From Rhodospirillales bacterium (lineage in GTDB: Bacteria; Pseudomonadota; Alphaproteobacteria; Rhodospirillales; Shumkoniaceae): a stretch of DNA of 54,826 bases. A program made the position numbers and the translations under genes. Positions within the stretch are counted from its first letter, which is position 1, and every line of letters begins with the position of its first letter. Positions 26,310 to 36,655 of this stretch are shown here, piece after piece. The notes under the pieces were generated by a model, which saw nothing but the letters and a program-made list of their open reading frames with translations, did no database searches and was not told where the DNA came from. The stretch spans positions 1-54,826 of the forward strand of contig JACZKS010000091.1 of the NCBI GenBank assembly GCA_014859895.1, given 5' to 3'.

Positions 26310-26474
26310 GCCAGTTAATATGTACGGCGGGCCGCCAAGGTCAAACGGTAACGCCACGGAAAATCAGTACTTTCAAAATCGTTGAGCCCTTCACATCGGC
26401 AATCCGGTGTGATATAGCCGAGCGCCTTAGGCGTGTCCGGTATGGTGCCGGCAGGAAAGGAGCAGTGGGACAAC

Positions 26475-26678
26475 GTGCAAGTCATCGTTCGCGACAATAA
26501 CGTCGATCAAGCCCTGAAGGCGCTCAAGAAGAAGATGCAGCGCGAGGGGATCTTCCGTGAAATGAAGCTCCGTCGGTCTTACGAGAAGCCGTCGGAACGC
26601 AAGGCCCGTGAAAAGGCCGAAGCCGTGCGCCGCGCCCGCAAGCTGGAGCGCAAGCGGCTGGAGCGTGAAGGCTTCTAG
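26475..26678 (+). CDS. rpsU: 30S ribosomal protein S21
   Basis: This 67-residue protein starts with GTG, reading (M)[19 protein letters not shown], and ends in the basic tail [13 protein letters not shown]. The frame opens upstream at 26433, but that part does not match S21. AAAGGAG lies 12 nt before the GTG, a long spacing. S21 binds near the 16S 3' end and assists initiation. A strong terminator follows. Confidence 0.96.
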   Translation: MQVIVRDNNVDQALKALKKKMQREGIFREMKLRRSYEKPSERKAREKAEAVRRARKLERKRLEREGF

Positions 26679-26731
26679 AATCCCGGCGACGGGCTTTTCG
26701 GACTCCGCTTTTCTTTCCATCTGATTTCCGG

Positions 26732-26761
26732 CCGCCGCCGTCATGGCGGCGGACGTTTTTT
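26732..26761 (+). terminator. Intrinsic terminator after rpsU
   Basis: CCGCCGCC (26732-26739) pairs with GGCGGCGG (26745-26752) over a 5-nt loop. It is followed by ACG and six T. Confidence 0.85.
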
Positions 26762-26860
26762 CGCGCCCGCGGCTGGGCGGAGTCGACCGTGGTCGCCATC
26801 ACGCGCGATGACGGCGGCTTGATCGGCTGAGGGTTGCCCTCGGCCCCATCGTCAAATGGC

Positions 26861-26887
26861 AAGGGCGGGGCCACAGGCCCCGCCCTT
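26861..26887 (-). terminator. Intrinsic terminator after pntB
   Basis: AAGGGCGGGGCC (26861-26872) pairs perfectly with GGCCCCGCCCTT (26876-26887) over a 3-nt loop, a 12-bp stem just past the pntB stop. Read on the minus strand the tail is GCCATTT, weak in T. Confidence 0.65.
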
Positions 26888-26913
26888 TCGCGCACTACCA
26901 AGCCCAAACGTGT

Positions 26914-28305
26914 TCAGCCCAGGGCCTGGACGATCTCCTCGGTCATCTTCTTGGCATCGCCGAAGAGCATCATGGTCTTGTCGCTGTAGAACAGGCTGTT
27001 GTCGAGGCCTGCGTAACCCGAGGCCAGCGAGCGCTTGATGAACAGCGTGGTGCCGGCCTTCTCGACGTCGAGGATCGGCATGCCGTAGATCGGGCAGCCG
27101 GGATCGGTCTTGGCGGCCGGGTTGGTGACGTCGTTGGCGCCGATGACGAAGGCAACGTCGGCGGTGGAGAACTCGTGGTTGATCGTCTCGAGTTCGAACA
27201 CCTCGTCATAGGGGACGTTGGCTTCCGCCAGCAGCACGTTCATGTGGCCGGGCATGCGTCCCGCCACCGGATGGATGGCGTAGCGCACCTCGACGCCTTC
27301 CTCCTTGAGCTTGTCGGCCATCTCGCGCAGCGCGTGCTGGGCCTGGGCGACCGCCATGCCGTAGCCGGGAACGATGATCACCTTGTTGGCGTTCCTCATG
27401 ATGAAGGCGGCGTCATCCGCGCTGCCCGCCTTCACGGAGCGCTGCTGACCGTCCTTGGTCGCCGGACCGGCCACTTCGCCGCCGAAACCGCCGAGCAGGA
27501 CGTTGAAGATCGAGCGGTTCATCCCCTTGCACATGACATAGCTGAGGATGGCGCCCGACGAGCCGACCAGGGCACCGGTGATGATCAGTGCCGTGTTGGC
27601 CAGCGTGAAGCCGATGCCGGCCGCCGCCCACCCCGAATAGGAGTTGAGCATCGAAACGACCACCGGCATATCGGCGCCGCCGATCGGGACGATGAGCAAA
27701 AAGCCAATCAGGAAGGCCAGAACGACCAACAACCAGAACGCCGTCTGGGAGTTGGAAGCGACCAGCCAGACGATGAGGGCGACGATAAGGATGCCGATCA
27801 GCGCGTTGAGCTGGTGTTGCCCCTTGAAAATGATGGGGGCGCCGGTCATCACGCCCTGCAGCTTGGCGAAGGCGATGAGGGAGCCGGAGAAGGTGATGGC
27901 GCCGACGGCGGCACCCAGCGACATCTCGACCAGGCTGCCGCCGTGGATGGCCCCGAAGGTGCCGATGCCATAGGCCTCGGGCTGATAGAAGGCGCCCACC
28001 GCCACCACCACGGCGGCCAAGCCGACCAGGCTGTGGAACGCCGCCACCAGTTGGGGCAGTGCCGTCATCTGAATGCGCAACGCCACCACGGTGCCGATGG
28101 ATCCGCCGATCAGCACGGCGAAGATGATGGTTCCGTAGCTCACCACCTCGGGGTTAATCAGGGTAGTCACCACCGCGATGACCATGCCGGCGATGCCGTA
28201 GAAGTTACCCTTGCGCGCCGTTTCCGGCGAACTCAGGCCCCTGAGCGCCATGATGAACAGGATGGCGGCGATCAGGTACGCGAAACCGACGATAGATTCG
28301 CTCAT
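26914..28305 (-). CDS. pntB: NAD(P) transhydrogenase subunit beta
   Basis: This 463-residue protein has the N-terminal membrane domain (about nine helices, residues 3-265) and C-terminal domain III. Domain III carries the NADP fingerprint GYGMAVAQAQ and the motif VIGANDVTNPAA. Together with PntAA and PntAB it couples hydride transfer from NADH to NADP with proton entry. Length and three-gene split match the Rhodospirillum rubrum form (464 residues). It lies 12 bp downstream of pntAB. Confidence 0.97.
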   Translation of the reverse strand: MSESIVGFAYLIAAILFIMALRGLSSPETARKGNFYGIAGMVIAVVTTLINPEVVSYGTIIFAVLIGGSIGTVVALRIQMTALPQLVAAFHSLVGLAAVVVAVGAFYQPEAYGIGTFGAIHGGSLVEMSLGAAVGAITFSGSLIAFAKLQGVMTGAPIIFKGQHQLNALIGILIVALIVWLVASNSQTAFWLLVVLAFLIGFLLIVPIGGADMPVVVSMLNSYSGWAAAGIGFTLANTALIITGALVGSSGAILSYVMCKGMNRSIFNVLLGGFGGEVAGPATKDGQQRSVKAGSADDAAFIMRNANKVIIVPGYGMAVAQAQHALREMADKLKEEGVEVRYAIHPVAGRMPGHMNVLLAEANVPYDEVFELETINHEFSTADVAFVIGANDVTNPAAKTDPGCPIYGMPILDVEKAGTTLFIKRSLASGYAGLDNSLFYSDKTMMLFGDAKKMTEEIVQALG

Positions 28306-28317
28306 GTTGCCGCCCCC

Positions 28318-28740
28318 CTACTTCTTCACTTTTTTCTTGAACATCGCCAGCATGCGCTGGGTGACGATGAAGCCGCCGAAGATGTTGACCGAGGCCAGCA
28401 TCACGGCGATGAAGCCCATCACCTTCGACACGCTGATTCCCGCCGGCCCGGCGGCGATCAGGCCGCCGACAATGATCACCGAGGAGATGGCGTTGGTCAC
28501 GCTCATCAGCGGCGAGTGCAGGGCCGGGGTCACGCTCCACACCACGTAGAAGCCGACGAACACCGCCAGCACGAACACCGTGAAGAGGAACAGGAACTCA
28601 TTGCCGCCCTGGGCGGCCTGGGCGTGGGCGACGACCTGCGTGGCGTCGTTGGCCAGCTTGGCGGCCTTGTCGGCCAGATCGGAGGCCTGGTTGGCAAGCT
28701 GGGAGGCGCTGTCCGCGAACTTTGCCGGATCCATGGTCAT
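28318..28740 (-). CDS. pntAB: NAD(P) transhydrogenase subunit alpha, part 2
   Basis: This 140-residue protein supplies the alpha membrane domain. An N-terminal low-complexity amphipathic stretch (residues about 8-40, [20 protein letters not shown]) is followed by three helices ([20 protein letters not shown] onward). The short C terminus ends KKKVKK. In most bacteria this part is fused to PntAA; the separate gene is a Rhodospirillum-type feature. It overlaps pntAA by 4 bp (ATGA). Confidence 0.95.
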   Translation of the reverse strand: MTMDPAKFADSASQLANQASDLADKAAKLANDATQVVAHAQAAQGGNEFLFLFTVFVLAVFVGFYVVWSVTPALHSPLMSVTNAISSVIIVGGLIAAGPAGISVSKVMGFIAVMLASVNIFGGFIVTQRMLAMFKKKVKK

Positions 28741-29888
28741 TTCTCCTTCGCAGTCAGCAACGGATTCACCACCTGCCCGTCACGGGTCACCAGGGTGCCC
28801 TTGACGGTCTCGTCATCCCAGTCGAAGTCGATCGTCTGGGTCTCTTTCTTGATGTGGGGGGTGATGAAGTTGAGGATGTTCTTGGCAAACAGCGTGCTGG
28901 CGTCGGTGGGCAAGCGCCCCGGCACGTTGGTGTGGCCGACTATCTTGACGCCGTGCTTGACTACCACCTTGCCGGGCTGCGACAGCGGGCAGTTGCCGCC
29001 GGCCTCGACCGCCAGGTCAATGATCACCGAGCCTGGCAGCATAGTCTTCACCATGTCCTCGGTGACCAGCACCGGCGCCGGCCGGCCGGGGATCAACGCA
29101 GTAGTGATGACGATGTTCTGCTTCTTGATGTGCTCGGCCACCACCTGCTTCTGCTTTTCCATATACTCGGGCGGCATCGCCTTGGCGTAGCCGCCGGCGG
29201 TTTCGGCGTCCTTTTCCATCTCGGCGTCGATGGTCAGGAACTTGCCGCCCAGGCTCTGCACCTGTTCGCGGGTCGCCGGCCTGACGTCGGTGGCGGTCAC
29301 CACCGCGCCCATGCGCTTGGCGGTGGCGATGGCCTGCAGCCCGGCGACACCGGCCCCCATGATGAACACCTTGGCCGGCGCGATGGTACCGGCCGCCGTC
29401 ATCATCATCGGGAAGGCGCTGCCGTACTCGGCCGCCGCGTCAAGCACCGCCTTGTAGCCGGCCAGGTTGGTCTGGCTGGACAGGATGTCCATCGACTGGG
29501 CGCGCGAGATGCGCGGCATCAGTTCCATGGCGAAGGCGGTGATGCCGGCCGCGGCATAGGCCGCGACGTCGTCGGGATGGTAAAGAGCGCCAATATGGGC
29601 GATGAGGACCGCTCCCCGCTTCATCAGGGCCAGTTCGTTCTCGCCACCCTCGATGATCGGGCGCTGGATCTTCAACACCACGTCCGCCGACGCCAGGGTG
29701 CTCTCGGCATCCTTGGCCAGCGTGGCGCCCGCGTCCTTGTACGCGGCATCCGTAAACATGGCGGCGGCTCCGGCACCTTTCTCGACGATGACCTCGAACC
29801 CCTGACCGACCAATTTTTTCACCAAGTCCGGAGAACCGGCAACCCGGGTCTCGCCGGGCTGTCGCTCCTTGGGTATGGCAACTTTCAT
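28737..29888 (-). CDS. pntAA: NAD(P) transhydrogenase subunit alpha, part 1
   Basis: This 383-residue soluble domain I resembles alanine dehydrogenase. It has [20 protein letters not shown] at the N terminus, the NAD-binding fold [18 protein letters not shown] and [11 protein letters not shown]. It binds NAD(H) and transfers hydride to domain III of PntB. It is the first gene of the pntAA-pntAB-pntB operon. The start has no strong ribosome binding site, and the upstream 335 bp (29889-30223) probably hold the promoter. Confidence 0.97.
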   Translation of the reverse strand: MKVAIPKERQPGETRVAGSPDLVKKLVGQGFEVIVEKGAGAAAMFTDAAYKDAGATLAKDAESTLASADVVLKIQRPIIEGGENELALMKRGAVLIAHIGALYHPDDVAAYAAAGITAFAMELMPRISRAQSMDILSSQTNLAGYKAVLDAAAEYGSAFPMMMTAAGTIAPAKVFIMGAGVAGLQAIATAKRMGAVVTATDVRPATREQVQSLGGKFLTIDAEMEKDAETAGGYAKAMPPEYMEKQKQVVAEHIKKQNIVITTALIPGRPAPVLVTEDMVKTMLPGSVIIDLAVEAGGNCPLSQPGKVVVKHGVKIVGHTNVPGRLPTDASTLFAKNILNFITPHIKKETQTIDFDWDDETVKGTLVTRDGQVVNPLLTAKEK

Positions 29889-30223
29889 GTTGGAAAATTC
29901 CCTATATTACCTCGGGCTATTGAATGCGGCTGGTATATGGCGTAATTGCAAATTTTTCGCAATACAAACACCGCGCGATCATTCACAGATATCGGGTTTT
30001 CCGTCGACATGAAGTCGACGAATCCCTTCGCAGTTCCCCATTTCCCGTAGGGTTCCCGCAATGCGAAAATCCCCTTTCTCCGACTTACCGAAGAGAGTGG
30101 CGTTTCCAATTTTGCTCCGCCCGTCGTTCGCGCGGGCGATTCGGTCGGCAGTGTAACGCGTCAGCCGGATGTCGGAAACCACGTTTCGACGGCGGCCACG
30201 CTATTCTCCGCAGGCAATCCCCG
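29889..30223. other. Intergenic region between pntAA and ybjQ
   Basis: No convincing gene is seen in these 335 bp. The first 120 bp are AT-richer than the surroundings and hold a TAATAT (on the minus strand) that could be the pnt -10. A perfect 7-bp hairpin, CGTCGAC-N5-GTCGACG, lies at 30002-30020. Short open frames here have poor codon use. Confidence 0.6.
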
Positions 30224-30547
30224 TCAACCCAGCTTGACAGCGGTGCCGTTGGCGATGGCCATCAGCAGGGTCTTGTTGTCGCCGCCGATCACCTCGTAGT
30301 CGAGATCGACGCCGACCACGGCATCGGCTCCCAGCGTCTCGGCCTCCTCAATCATTTGGGCGATGGCCGCGTCCTTGGCCTTGCGGGTCTCTTTCTCGTA
30401 GGAGCCCGAGCGGCCGCCGATGAAATCGCGCACGCCGGCGAAGAGGTCGCGAAAGACGTTGGTGCCCATGATGGCCTCGCCGGTGACCAGGCCAAGATAG
30501 GCGGTGATCCGCCGTCCGTCGACGCCGTCCGTCGTCGTCACGATCAT
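30224..30547 (-). CDS. YbjQ/UPF0145 family protein
   Basis: This 107-residue protein starts [19 protein letters not shown]. The conserved [29 protein letters not shown] and [15 protein letters not shown] stretches mark the YbjQ/DUF74 family. Function is not established (a heavy-metal-binding role has been proposed for the fold). The start at 30547 gives the family N terminus; the longer frame from 30583 does not. It lies 82 bp downstream of the ABC1 kinase gene. Confidence 0.92.
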   Translation of the reverse strand: MIVTTTDGVDGRRITAYLGLVTGEAIMGTNVFRDLFAGVRDFIGGRSGSYEKETRKAKDAAIAQMIEEAETLGADAVVGVDLDYEVIGGDNKTLLMAIANGTAVKLG

Positions 30548-30629
30548 GTCGATGCCCCCCGTTCCCAAGCAATGGCCGGACATGATGGCAAGGATCGGCC
30601 GGCAGGTCCAGTTTGGAAAGCGGCCGGGG

Positions 30630-32003
30630 TCACGGGCCGATGGGCACCTGTGCGCGTGCGAGTGCGGCGTCCTGCTTAGCCTTGACGGTGGCGGCGTCGA
30701 ACCCCTCCGTCAGTTCGTTGAACAGGCGATGCCAGTTGAGCTCCGCCTTCAGGCGCAGGAAGACCGAACCCAGGCCGATGGCGGCGCGGTCCATCAGCAC
30801 GAACTCGCGCGGTGGCTTGACGCCACCCGCCTCGCTGAGTTCGCGATGGACCTTGGCGGCGACGGAAGCGCCATAGGTGGGCGATCCGTGCTCCTGGATG
30901 CGGCGCGGCCGGTCATCCATCAAGGGCTCGTAAAGGAAGGCCGCCCACTGATTGAGGATGCGCATCACCTTGCGGTCGAGGTTGACGAATCCCCAGGTTT
31001 CGTAGGCATGGGCCGCCAGTTCCTCGTCACCGTCGCGCAGCGCCCGATAGAGATCGATGACCCCGCCGACGAAGGTCGGGGGAAATACCCGGATGCAGCC
31101 GAAATCCAGCAGGTTGACCCCGTGGTCGGCGCCGACCGTGTAGTTGCCGAGATGCGGGTCGCCATGCAGCACGCCGAAGCGATAGAAGGGCACGTACCAC
31201 GCCCGGAACATCGCCTCGGCCACCTGGTTGCGCTCGGCCAGCGGCGCCTCGGTGACCTCGATCATGTGCCGGCCGTCCAGCCAGTCCATGGTCAAAAGCC
31301 GGCCGGTCGACAACTCGGGCACGGCGGTCGGCACGTGGACCGTCGCTTCGGCCCCCAGCATGTCGGCAAACAGCGCCATATTGGCCGCTTCCCGTCGGTA
31401 GTCCAATTCCTCACGCAGCCGCACCGACAGTTCGGCGTGGATCTCCGTCGGATCGATCACCTTGTCGTAGCGTCGAAAGAGCGCGAGACCCAATTTGAGT
31501 TGTTGGAGGTCGGCTTCCACAGCCGAGGCCATGTCGGGGTATTGCAGCTTGCAGGCCAACCGCCGGCCGTCATGGCCGATGGCTCGGTGCACCTGGCCCA
31601 GCGAGGCAGCGGCAGCGGCCTCATGCTCGAAGTCGGCAAAGTGGCCGCGCCAGTCGGGTCCCAGCTCATTGGCCATGCGGCGCTTGACGAATGCCCGCCC
31701 CATCGAAGGGGCGTTGGTCTGCAATTGTTGCAGTTCGGCGATGTACTCGGGCGGCAGCAGGTCGGGAACGGTGGCCAGGATCTGGGCCGCCTTCATCACC
31801 GGCCCCTTGAGGCCGCCCAGCACCGCCCGAAGGTCGCCGGCATAGTCGCCCGGCACCCCCGAACGGCCGAACAGCCGCCCGCCGGCAACCTTGGCGGCCA
31901 AGCCGCCGACCGAGGCGCCGACCTGGGCATACCGACGGACCCGGCCCCCCAGTGACCCATCCTCGCCGTCCCGCCGTCCGCCTCCGGGCGCGCGATCGCT
32001 CAC
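30630..32003 (-). CDS. ABC1/UbiB (AarF)-type atypical kinase
   Basis: This 457-residue protein has the ABC1 signatures: the KxGQ-related loop [12 protein letters not shown], the Ala-rich loop [13 protein letters not shown], the lysine LACKLQYP, the catalytic region [11 protein letters not shown] and the metal site LLDFGC. This family acts in ubiquinone handling. The start is GTG at 32003, overlapping the pepF stop (GTGA). The open frame to 32207 is a shadow inside pepF. No hydrophobic C-terminal helices are seen, unlike UbiB. Confidence 0.87.
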   Translation of the reverse strand: MSDRAPGGGRRDGEDGSLGGRVRRYAQVGASVGGLAAKVAGGRLFGRSGVPGDYAGDLRAVLGGLKGPVMKAAQILATVPDLLPPEYIAELQQLQTNAPSMGRAFVKRRMANELGPDWRGHFADFEHEAAAAASLGQVHRAIGHDGRRLACKLQYPDMASAVEADLQQLKLGLALFRRYDKVIDPTEIHAELSVRLREELDYRREAANMALFADMLGAEATVHVPTAVPELSTGRLLTMDWLDGRHMIEVTEAPLAERNQVAEAMFRAWYVPFYRFGVLHGDPHLGNYTVGADHGVNLLDFGCIRVFPPTFVGGVIDLYRALRDGDEELAAHAYETWGFVNLDRKVMRILNQWAAFLYEPLMDDRPRRIQEHGSPTYGASVAAKVHRELSEAGGVKPPREFVLMDRAAIGLGSVFLRLKAELNWHRLFNELTEGFDAATVKAKQDAALARAQVPIGP

Positions 32004-33802
32004 GCCATCGCCTCCAGTTCGTCGATGAAGCCCGAGATCATCGACAGCCCCCGCTTCCAGAACGCCGGGTCGCCGGCGTCGAGCCCGAAGGGCGCCAGCA
32101 GTTCCTTGTGGCGCTTCGTGCCGCCGGCTCCCAGCATCGCCAGGTATTTCTTCTGGAATTCCGGGTGCCCCTGGCGGAATACGTCGTAGAGGGAATTCAC
32201 CAGGCAATCGCCGAAGGCATAGGCGTAGACGTAGAACGGCGAATGGATGAAATGCGGGATGTAGGCCCAGAATGCCCCGTAGTCGTCATCGAAGCGAAGG
32301 GCCGGGCCCAGACTGTCGCGCTGGATATCGAGCCAGATTTCGCACATGCGCTCGGCCGCCAGTTCGCCCTCGCGCCGCTCGCCATGCACACGGGTCTCGA
32401 ACTCGTGGAAGGCGATCTGGCGGACCACCGTGTTCAGCATGTCCTCGACCTTGCCGGCCAGGAGAATGCGCCTCCGGGCCGGGTCCTTCTCTGCGGCCAG
32501 CAGGGTCCGGAAGGTCAGCATCTCGCCAAAGACCGAGGCGGTTTCGGCCAACGGCAGGGAGGTATCGGCCATCAGCGCGCCCTGGCGGCCGGCCAGCACC
32601 TGGTGGACACCGTGGCCCAACTCGTGGGCCAGGGTCATCACGTCGCGCGCCTTGCCGTGGTAGTTGAGCAGGATGAAGGGGTGGGCCGACGGAACCGTGG
32701 AGTGGGAAAACGCCCCCGAATCCTTGCCGGGCCTGGGCGGCACGTCGATCCAACGCTCGTCGAAGAAGCGCCGTGCGATGGCCGCCATGTCGGGCGTGAA
32801 GGCGCCGTAGGCGCCCAACACCATGTCCTTCGCCTCGCCCCAGGAATAGCGGCGGTCGGCATCCTCGGGCAGTGGCGCGTTGCGGTCCCAGTAATCGAGC
32901 TGCTCGACGCCAAACCACTTGGCCTTCAGGCGGTAATAGCGGTGGGCAAGCAGGGGAAACGCCTCGCGCACCGAGCCGACCAGGGCCTCGACCACGTCGT
33001 CTTCCACCAGGTTGCCTAGGTTGCGCGCCGACACCGGCCTGGGAAAGTGGCGCCACTCGTCCTCGATCTGCTTGTCCTTGGCCAGCGTATTGGTGATCAG
33101 CGAAAACAGCTTGAGATTTTCACCCAGCACATGGCCCAGCGCCTTGGCCGCCGCCTTGCGGGTGGCACCATTCTTGTCGGACATCAGGTTCAGGGTTTCC
33201 GACAGGCTGAGTTGGCGGTCGTCGACATCGAAGCGAAGCCCGGCCAGCGTCTCGTCGAACAGCCGCACCCAAGCGGCCCGTCCGGCCACCGATTTCTCGT
33301 GCAGCAGCTTCTCCACTTCGTCGGACAGCTGGTGCGGGCGCATGACCCGGACGTCGCGCACCCAGGGGGCATAGCGCTTGGCCGCGGGATCGTCGAGCTG
33401 TTTGGCCAGCGTGGCGTCGTCGATGCGGTTCATCTCCAACTCGAAGAAAAGCGTATCGGTGGAAATCGTCGTGACGCGCTCGCGAATGGTCTGAAAAAAG
33501 CGGCCGCGCTTGGCGTCGCTGACATCGCCGGAAAACAGCAGATGGGCATAGCTCATCGCCTTGTAAATGCGCTCGACGATAGCCTCATACCCGGCGATGA
33601 CGCCGCCCAGGGCCGCCCCGTCGAGGCCGGCCAGCCGGCCCTTGTAGGCCTCCTGGAAAGCCTTGGCCCGTTCGCCGGCCCAGGCCAGATCCGCTTCCAG
33701 CGCCGGATCGTCGGGAGCCGAGTAAAGAGCGGACAGATCCCATTCGGGAAGACTTTCGAACGATTCGGCAGGGACGGTGACGGGTTTCGCTTTGGCGGGC
33801 AT
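32000..33802 (-). CDS. pepF: M3-family oligoendopeptidase (PepF type)
   Basis: This 600-residue zinc peptidase has the motif LAHELGHGVHQ (HExxH) with the downstream glutamate in ETASVFGEML, the PepF/M3B layout. It cleaves short peptides in the cytoplasm. The ATG at 33802 follows GGAGGAT at good spacing. A frame running to 33979 is not family-like. The stop overlaps the ABC1 gene. Confidence 0.94.
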   Translation of the reverse strand: MPAKAKPVTVPAESFESLPEWDLSALYSAPDDPALEADLAWAGERAKAFQEAYKGRLAGLDGAALGGVIAGYEAIVERIYKAMSYAHLLFSGDVSDAKRGRFFQTIRERVTTISTDTLFFELEMNRIDDATLAKQLDDPAAKRYAPWVRDVRVMRPHQLSDEVEKLLHEKSVAGRAAWVRLFDETLAGLRFDVDDRQLSLSETLNLMSDKNGATRKAAAKALGHVLGENLKLFSLITNTLAKDKQIEDEWRHFPRPVSARNLGNLVEDDVVEALVGSVREAFPLLAHRYYRLKAKWFGVEQLDYWDRNAPLPEDADRRYSWGEAKDMVLGAYGAFTPDMAAIARRFFDERWIDVPPRPGKDSGAFSHSTVPSAHPFILLNYHGKARDVMTLAHELGHGVHQVLAGRQGALMADTSLPLAETASVFGEMLTFRTLLAAEKDPARRRILLAGKVEDMLNTVVRQIAFHEFETRVHGERREGELAAERMCEIWLDIQRDSLGPALRFDDDYGAFWAYIPHFIHSPFYVYAYAFGDCLVNSLYDVFRQGHPEFQKKYLAMLGAGGTKRHKELLAPFGLDAGDPAFWKRGLSMISGFIDELEAMA

Positions 33803-33824
33803 AGAATCCTCCTTGAACGGGTCG

Positions 33825-33853
33825 CATATAATGTGGGCTTGGGAAGGCAACAA
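33825..33853 (-). promoter_or_regulatory. Divergent promoter region of pepF and the acyl-CoA synthetase gene
   Basis: On the minus strand TTGTTG (33853-33848) and TATATG (33830-33825) are 17 bp apart. The same spot carries a perfect TATAAT at 33827-33832 on the plus strand with a poor -35. The 103-bp gap could serve both genes. Confidence 0.4.
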
Positions 33854-33905
33854 CCGCAATGGTATGTTGCCGCCAAACAACAACGGCTTGACGTCAAGGG
33901 AAGTG

Positions 33906-35696
33906 ATGAACGCAGCCAGCCCCGTATGGCCGAACCTCGTTGCCATGTTTTTTGCCCAGGCCGATGCCCTGGGGGACAAACAGTTTCTATGGATGAAGCG
34001 CGACGGTGCCTACCGTCCCCTCACCTGGCGGCAAGCGGCCGACCAGGTGGCGAGGCTGGCGCGCGGCTTGATCGGCCTTGGCGTCGTTGCCGGCGACCGC
34101 GTCGTGCTGGTTGCGGAAAACCGCCCGGAATGGCTGATCGCCGAAGTGGCCATCATGGCAACGGGGGCGATCGCGGTGCCGGCCTACACCACCAACACCG
34201 AGGCCGACCACCTGCATATCCTAACCAATAGCGGGGCGAAGGGCGCCATCGTTTCGAACCAGCGGCTGGCCGCCAGGCTGGTGCCAGCGGCGCACCGTTC
34301 GCCCGAGATGGAGTTCGTCATCGCCATCGAGCCGCCAGAGATCACCCAGCGGTTGACCGTCGACATCCATGCCTGGGACGTCGTCCTGGCCAGCGGCGAG
34401 GCCGGCGACGATATCGCGGCCGCGGCGACCGCCATGAAGCGCTCCGACACCGCCGCCATCATCTACACTTCGGGCACCGGCGGCGCCCCGAAAGGGGTGA
34501 TGCTCCATCACGGAGCCATCCTCCACAACTGCGAGGGCGCCCAGGAAGCCATCAAGGAGCTCGGCATCGGCAACGAAACGTTTTTGTCCTTCCTGCCGCT
34601 TTCGCATTCCTACGAGCACGCTGCCGGCCAATTTTTTCCCATCTACCTTGGCGCCGAAATCTATTATGCCGAGAGCGCCGAAATGCTGGTCAAGAACATG
34701 AGCGAGGCCAGGCCCACGCTGATGATCTCGGTCCCGCGGCTTTATGACGTCATCTCCAGCCGCATCCTGGTCGACGTGCGCAAGACCGGCGGGTTGAAGG
34801 AAAAGCTGTTCAACAAGGCCATCGCGCTGGGCCGCAAGCGCTACCTCAACGGCGGCAGCCTGACCTGGGGCGAGCGTTTCCAGGACGTCTTCCTGGACAA
34901 GCTGGTGCGCGACAAGGCCAGGGCCCGCTTCGGCGGCCGCCTCAAGGCCATGGTCTCGGGCGGCGCGCCCCTCAATCCCGAGATCGGCATCTTCTTCAAG
35001 GCGCTGGGCCTGCCCATCATCCAGGGCTACGGCCAAACCGAATCCGCCCCCGTGGTTTCGATCAACCGGCCGAGCCGGCCCAAGATGCACACCGTCGGCC
35101 CGCCCCTGGCAAAAACCGAGGTGCGCATCGCCGAGGACGGCGAGATTCTGGTGCGCGGCGAACTCGTCATGCAAGGCTACTGGCGCGATCCCGACCTGAC
35201 GGCGCGCACGGTCAAGGACGGCTGGCTGCACACCGGGGACGTCGGCGTCATCGACGAGGATGGCCATCTGCTGATTACCGACCGCAAGAAGGACATCATC
35301 GTCAATTCGGGAGGCGACAACATTGCACCCCAGCGGGTCGAAGGCATGCTGACCCTGGAACTGGAAATCGCCCAGGCCATGGTCTACGGCGACCGCCGGC
35401 CGCACCTCGTCGGCGTGCTGGTTCCCGATGCCGAGTGGAGCCGGAACTGGGCGGCCGAAAACGGTCGCGAGTACGATCTGGCGGCGCTGGCCGGCGACAA
35501 GGTCTTCCATGGCGCGATGATGGCCGTCGTCGATCGGGTGAATCGCAACCTGTCCACCATCGAGAAGGTGAGGCGCATCGTCGTGGCGCCGGCCCCCTTC
35601 TCGATCGACAACGAGCAGATCACGCCGACGCTGAAATTGCGCCGCCACAAGATCGTGGAAACCTACGGCGACGCCCTCAACGCGCTTTACGGCTGA
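33906..35696 (+). CDS. Long-chain fatty-acid CoA ligase (AMP-binding)
   Basis: This 596-residue ANL enzyme has the phosphate loop AAIIYTSGTGGAPKGVMLHH, the adenine-site GYGQTESAPVVSINRP, the hinge TGDVGVIDEDGHLLITDRKKD and the C-terminal catalytic lysine (TPTLKLRRHKIVE). It activates fatty acids, or a related acid, with ATP and CoA. The start at 33906 follows AAGGGAAGTG. It is divergent from pepF and convergent with panE; no linked fatty-acid gene tells the chain length. Confidence 0.92.
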   Translation: MNAASPVWPNLVAMFFAQADALGDKQFLWMKRDGAYRPLTWRQAADQVARLARGLIGLGVVAGDRVVLVAENRPEWLIAEVAIMATGAIAVPAYTTNTEADHLHILTNSGAKGAIVSNQRLAARLVPAAHRSPEMEFVIAIEPPEITQRLTVDIHAWDVVLASGEAGDDIAAAATAMKRSDTAAIIYTSGTGGAPKGVMLHHGAILHNCEGAQEAIKELGIGNETFLSFLPLSHSYEHAAGQFFPIYLGAEIYYAESAEMLVKNMSEARPTLMISVPRLYDVISSRILVDVRKTGGLKEKLFNKAIALGRKRYLNGGSLTWGERFQDVFLDKLVRDKARARFGGRLKAMVSGGAPLNPEIGIFFKALGLPIIQGYGQTESAPVVSINRPSRPKMHTVGPPLAKTEVRIAEDGEILVRGELVMQGYWRDPDLTARTVKDGWLHTGDVGVIDEDGHLLITDRKKDIIVNSGGDNIAPQRVEGMLTLELEIAQAMVYGDRRPHLVGVLVPDAEWSRNWAAENGREYDLAALAGDKVFHGAMMAVVDRVNRNLSTIEKVRRIVVAPAPFSIDNEQITPTLKLRRHKIVETYGDALNALYG

Positions 35697-35717
35697 AATC
35701 CAGCGAAGTGCTTCCTC

Positions 35718-36650
35718 TTAGGCTTTGGCCTCGCGGGCGCGGCGGGCCTGATAGGCCTGGAGGTGGCAATAGGCGAGGCGCAGGTTCGGCGTCGTGACGC
35801 CAAGCGCTCGGGCGCGGGTGAGCATGTCGCCGACGATGTGGTCACCCTCGGTCGGCCCGCCCTTCTCGATGTCGCGCAGCATCGAGGCCGAGAAGGTCGA
35901 ACCGCGCTCGGTCTGCAGCATCCGGGTCTGGGCCAGCACCTTCTCGCGCGGCGCATAGCCGGCCGCCGTCGCAACGCGCACGCACTCATCGAGCATCTCG
36001 AGCGTGATGGCCTCGCCCTCTTTGGCTTCCATGATGTCGCCGACCGCGGCCCGCATAAGGCAGGTCATGGCCGCCATCGAGGCCAACATGACGAACTTTT
36101 CCCACATGTTCAGCATGATGCCGTCGCTGACCACTACCTTGACCGGACCATCCTTCAAGATGTCGGCAACGCCAGCGCACAGTTCGGACGGCCTGCCCGA
36201 GCGTGGCCCAAGGGTCAGCACCTGCAGCGGATTGAGATGACGGATGTCGCCGTCGGCCGTCATCGTCGAGCCAATGTGGCAGATGCCGCCCAGCACGCGG
36301 CCCTCGCCGAAGCGAGTGTCCAACGCCTCCATGTGCGCCAGGCCGTTGAGCAGCGGCAGCACGGCACTTTCCGGCCCGACCGCAGGCGCGATCGCGTCCA
36401 TGGCGTCACTAAGGTCGTAAGCCTTGCAGGTGAGGATCACCAGTTCGAAGGGCCCGGGAATGGAATCGCGCCCGACCGTCGGAACCGGCCGTTCGATATC
36501 CCCCGACTTGCTGCGCACCACCAGGCCGCGCTCGGCCAGCTGCTTGGCGCGGCCGGGCCGGACCAGGAACGTCACGTCGGCGCCAGCTTCGGCCAAACGG
36601 CCGCCGAAATATCCGCCGACCGCGCCGGCTCCCAGAACCAGGATACGCAT
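35718..36650 (-). CDS. 2-dehydropantoate 2-reductase family (ApbA/PanE)
   Basis: This 310-residue protein starts MRILVLGAGAVGGYFGGRLAEAG with an NADP Rossmann loop. It has ILTCKAYD and PLLNGL in the core and the C-terminal helical domain with NMWEKFVMLASMAA and STFSASMLRDIEKG. It reduces ketopantoate to pantoate in CoA synthesis, but the genome may have several paralogues with other substrates. The open frame runs on to 37076 inside the epimerase; that part is a shadow. It is 5 bp downstream of the epimerase. Confidence 0.88.
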   Translation of the reverse strand: MRILVLGAGAVGGYFGGRLAEAGADVTFLVRPGRAKQLAERGLVVRSKSGDIERPVPTVGRDSIPGPFELVILTCKAYDLSDAMDAIAPAVGPESAVLPLLNGLAHMEALDTRFGEGRVLGGICHIGSTMTADGDIRHLNPLQVLTLGPRSGRPSELCAGVADILKDGPVKVVVSDGIMLNMWEKFVMLASMAAMTCLMRAAVGDIMEAKEGEAITLEMLDECVRVATAAGYAPREKVLAQTRMLQTERGSTFSASMLRDIEKGGPTEGDHIVGDMLTRARALGVTTPNLRLAYCHLQAYQARRAREAKA

Positions 36651-36655
36651 CGTCC

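Noticed and set aside
27175-29190. 671-codon open frame opposite the pnt operon
   Set aside because: It is a high-GC shadow frame antisense to pntB, pntAB and pntAA, with His/Asp/Arg-rich composition and no domain.
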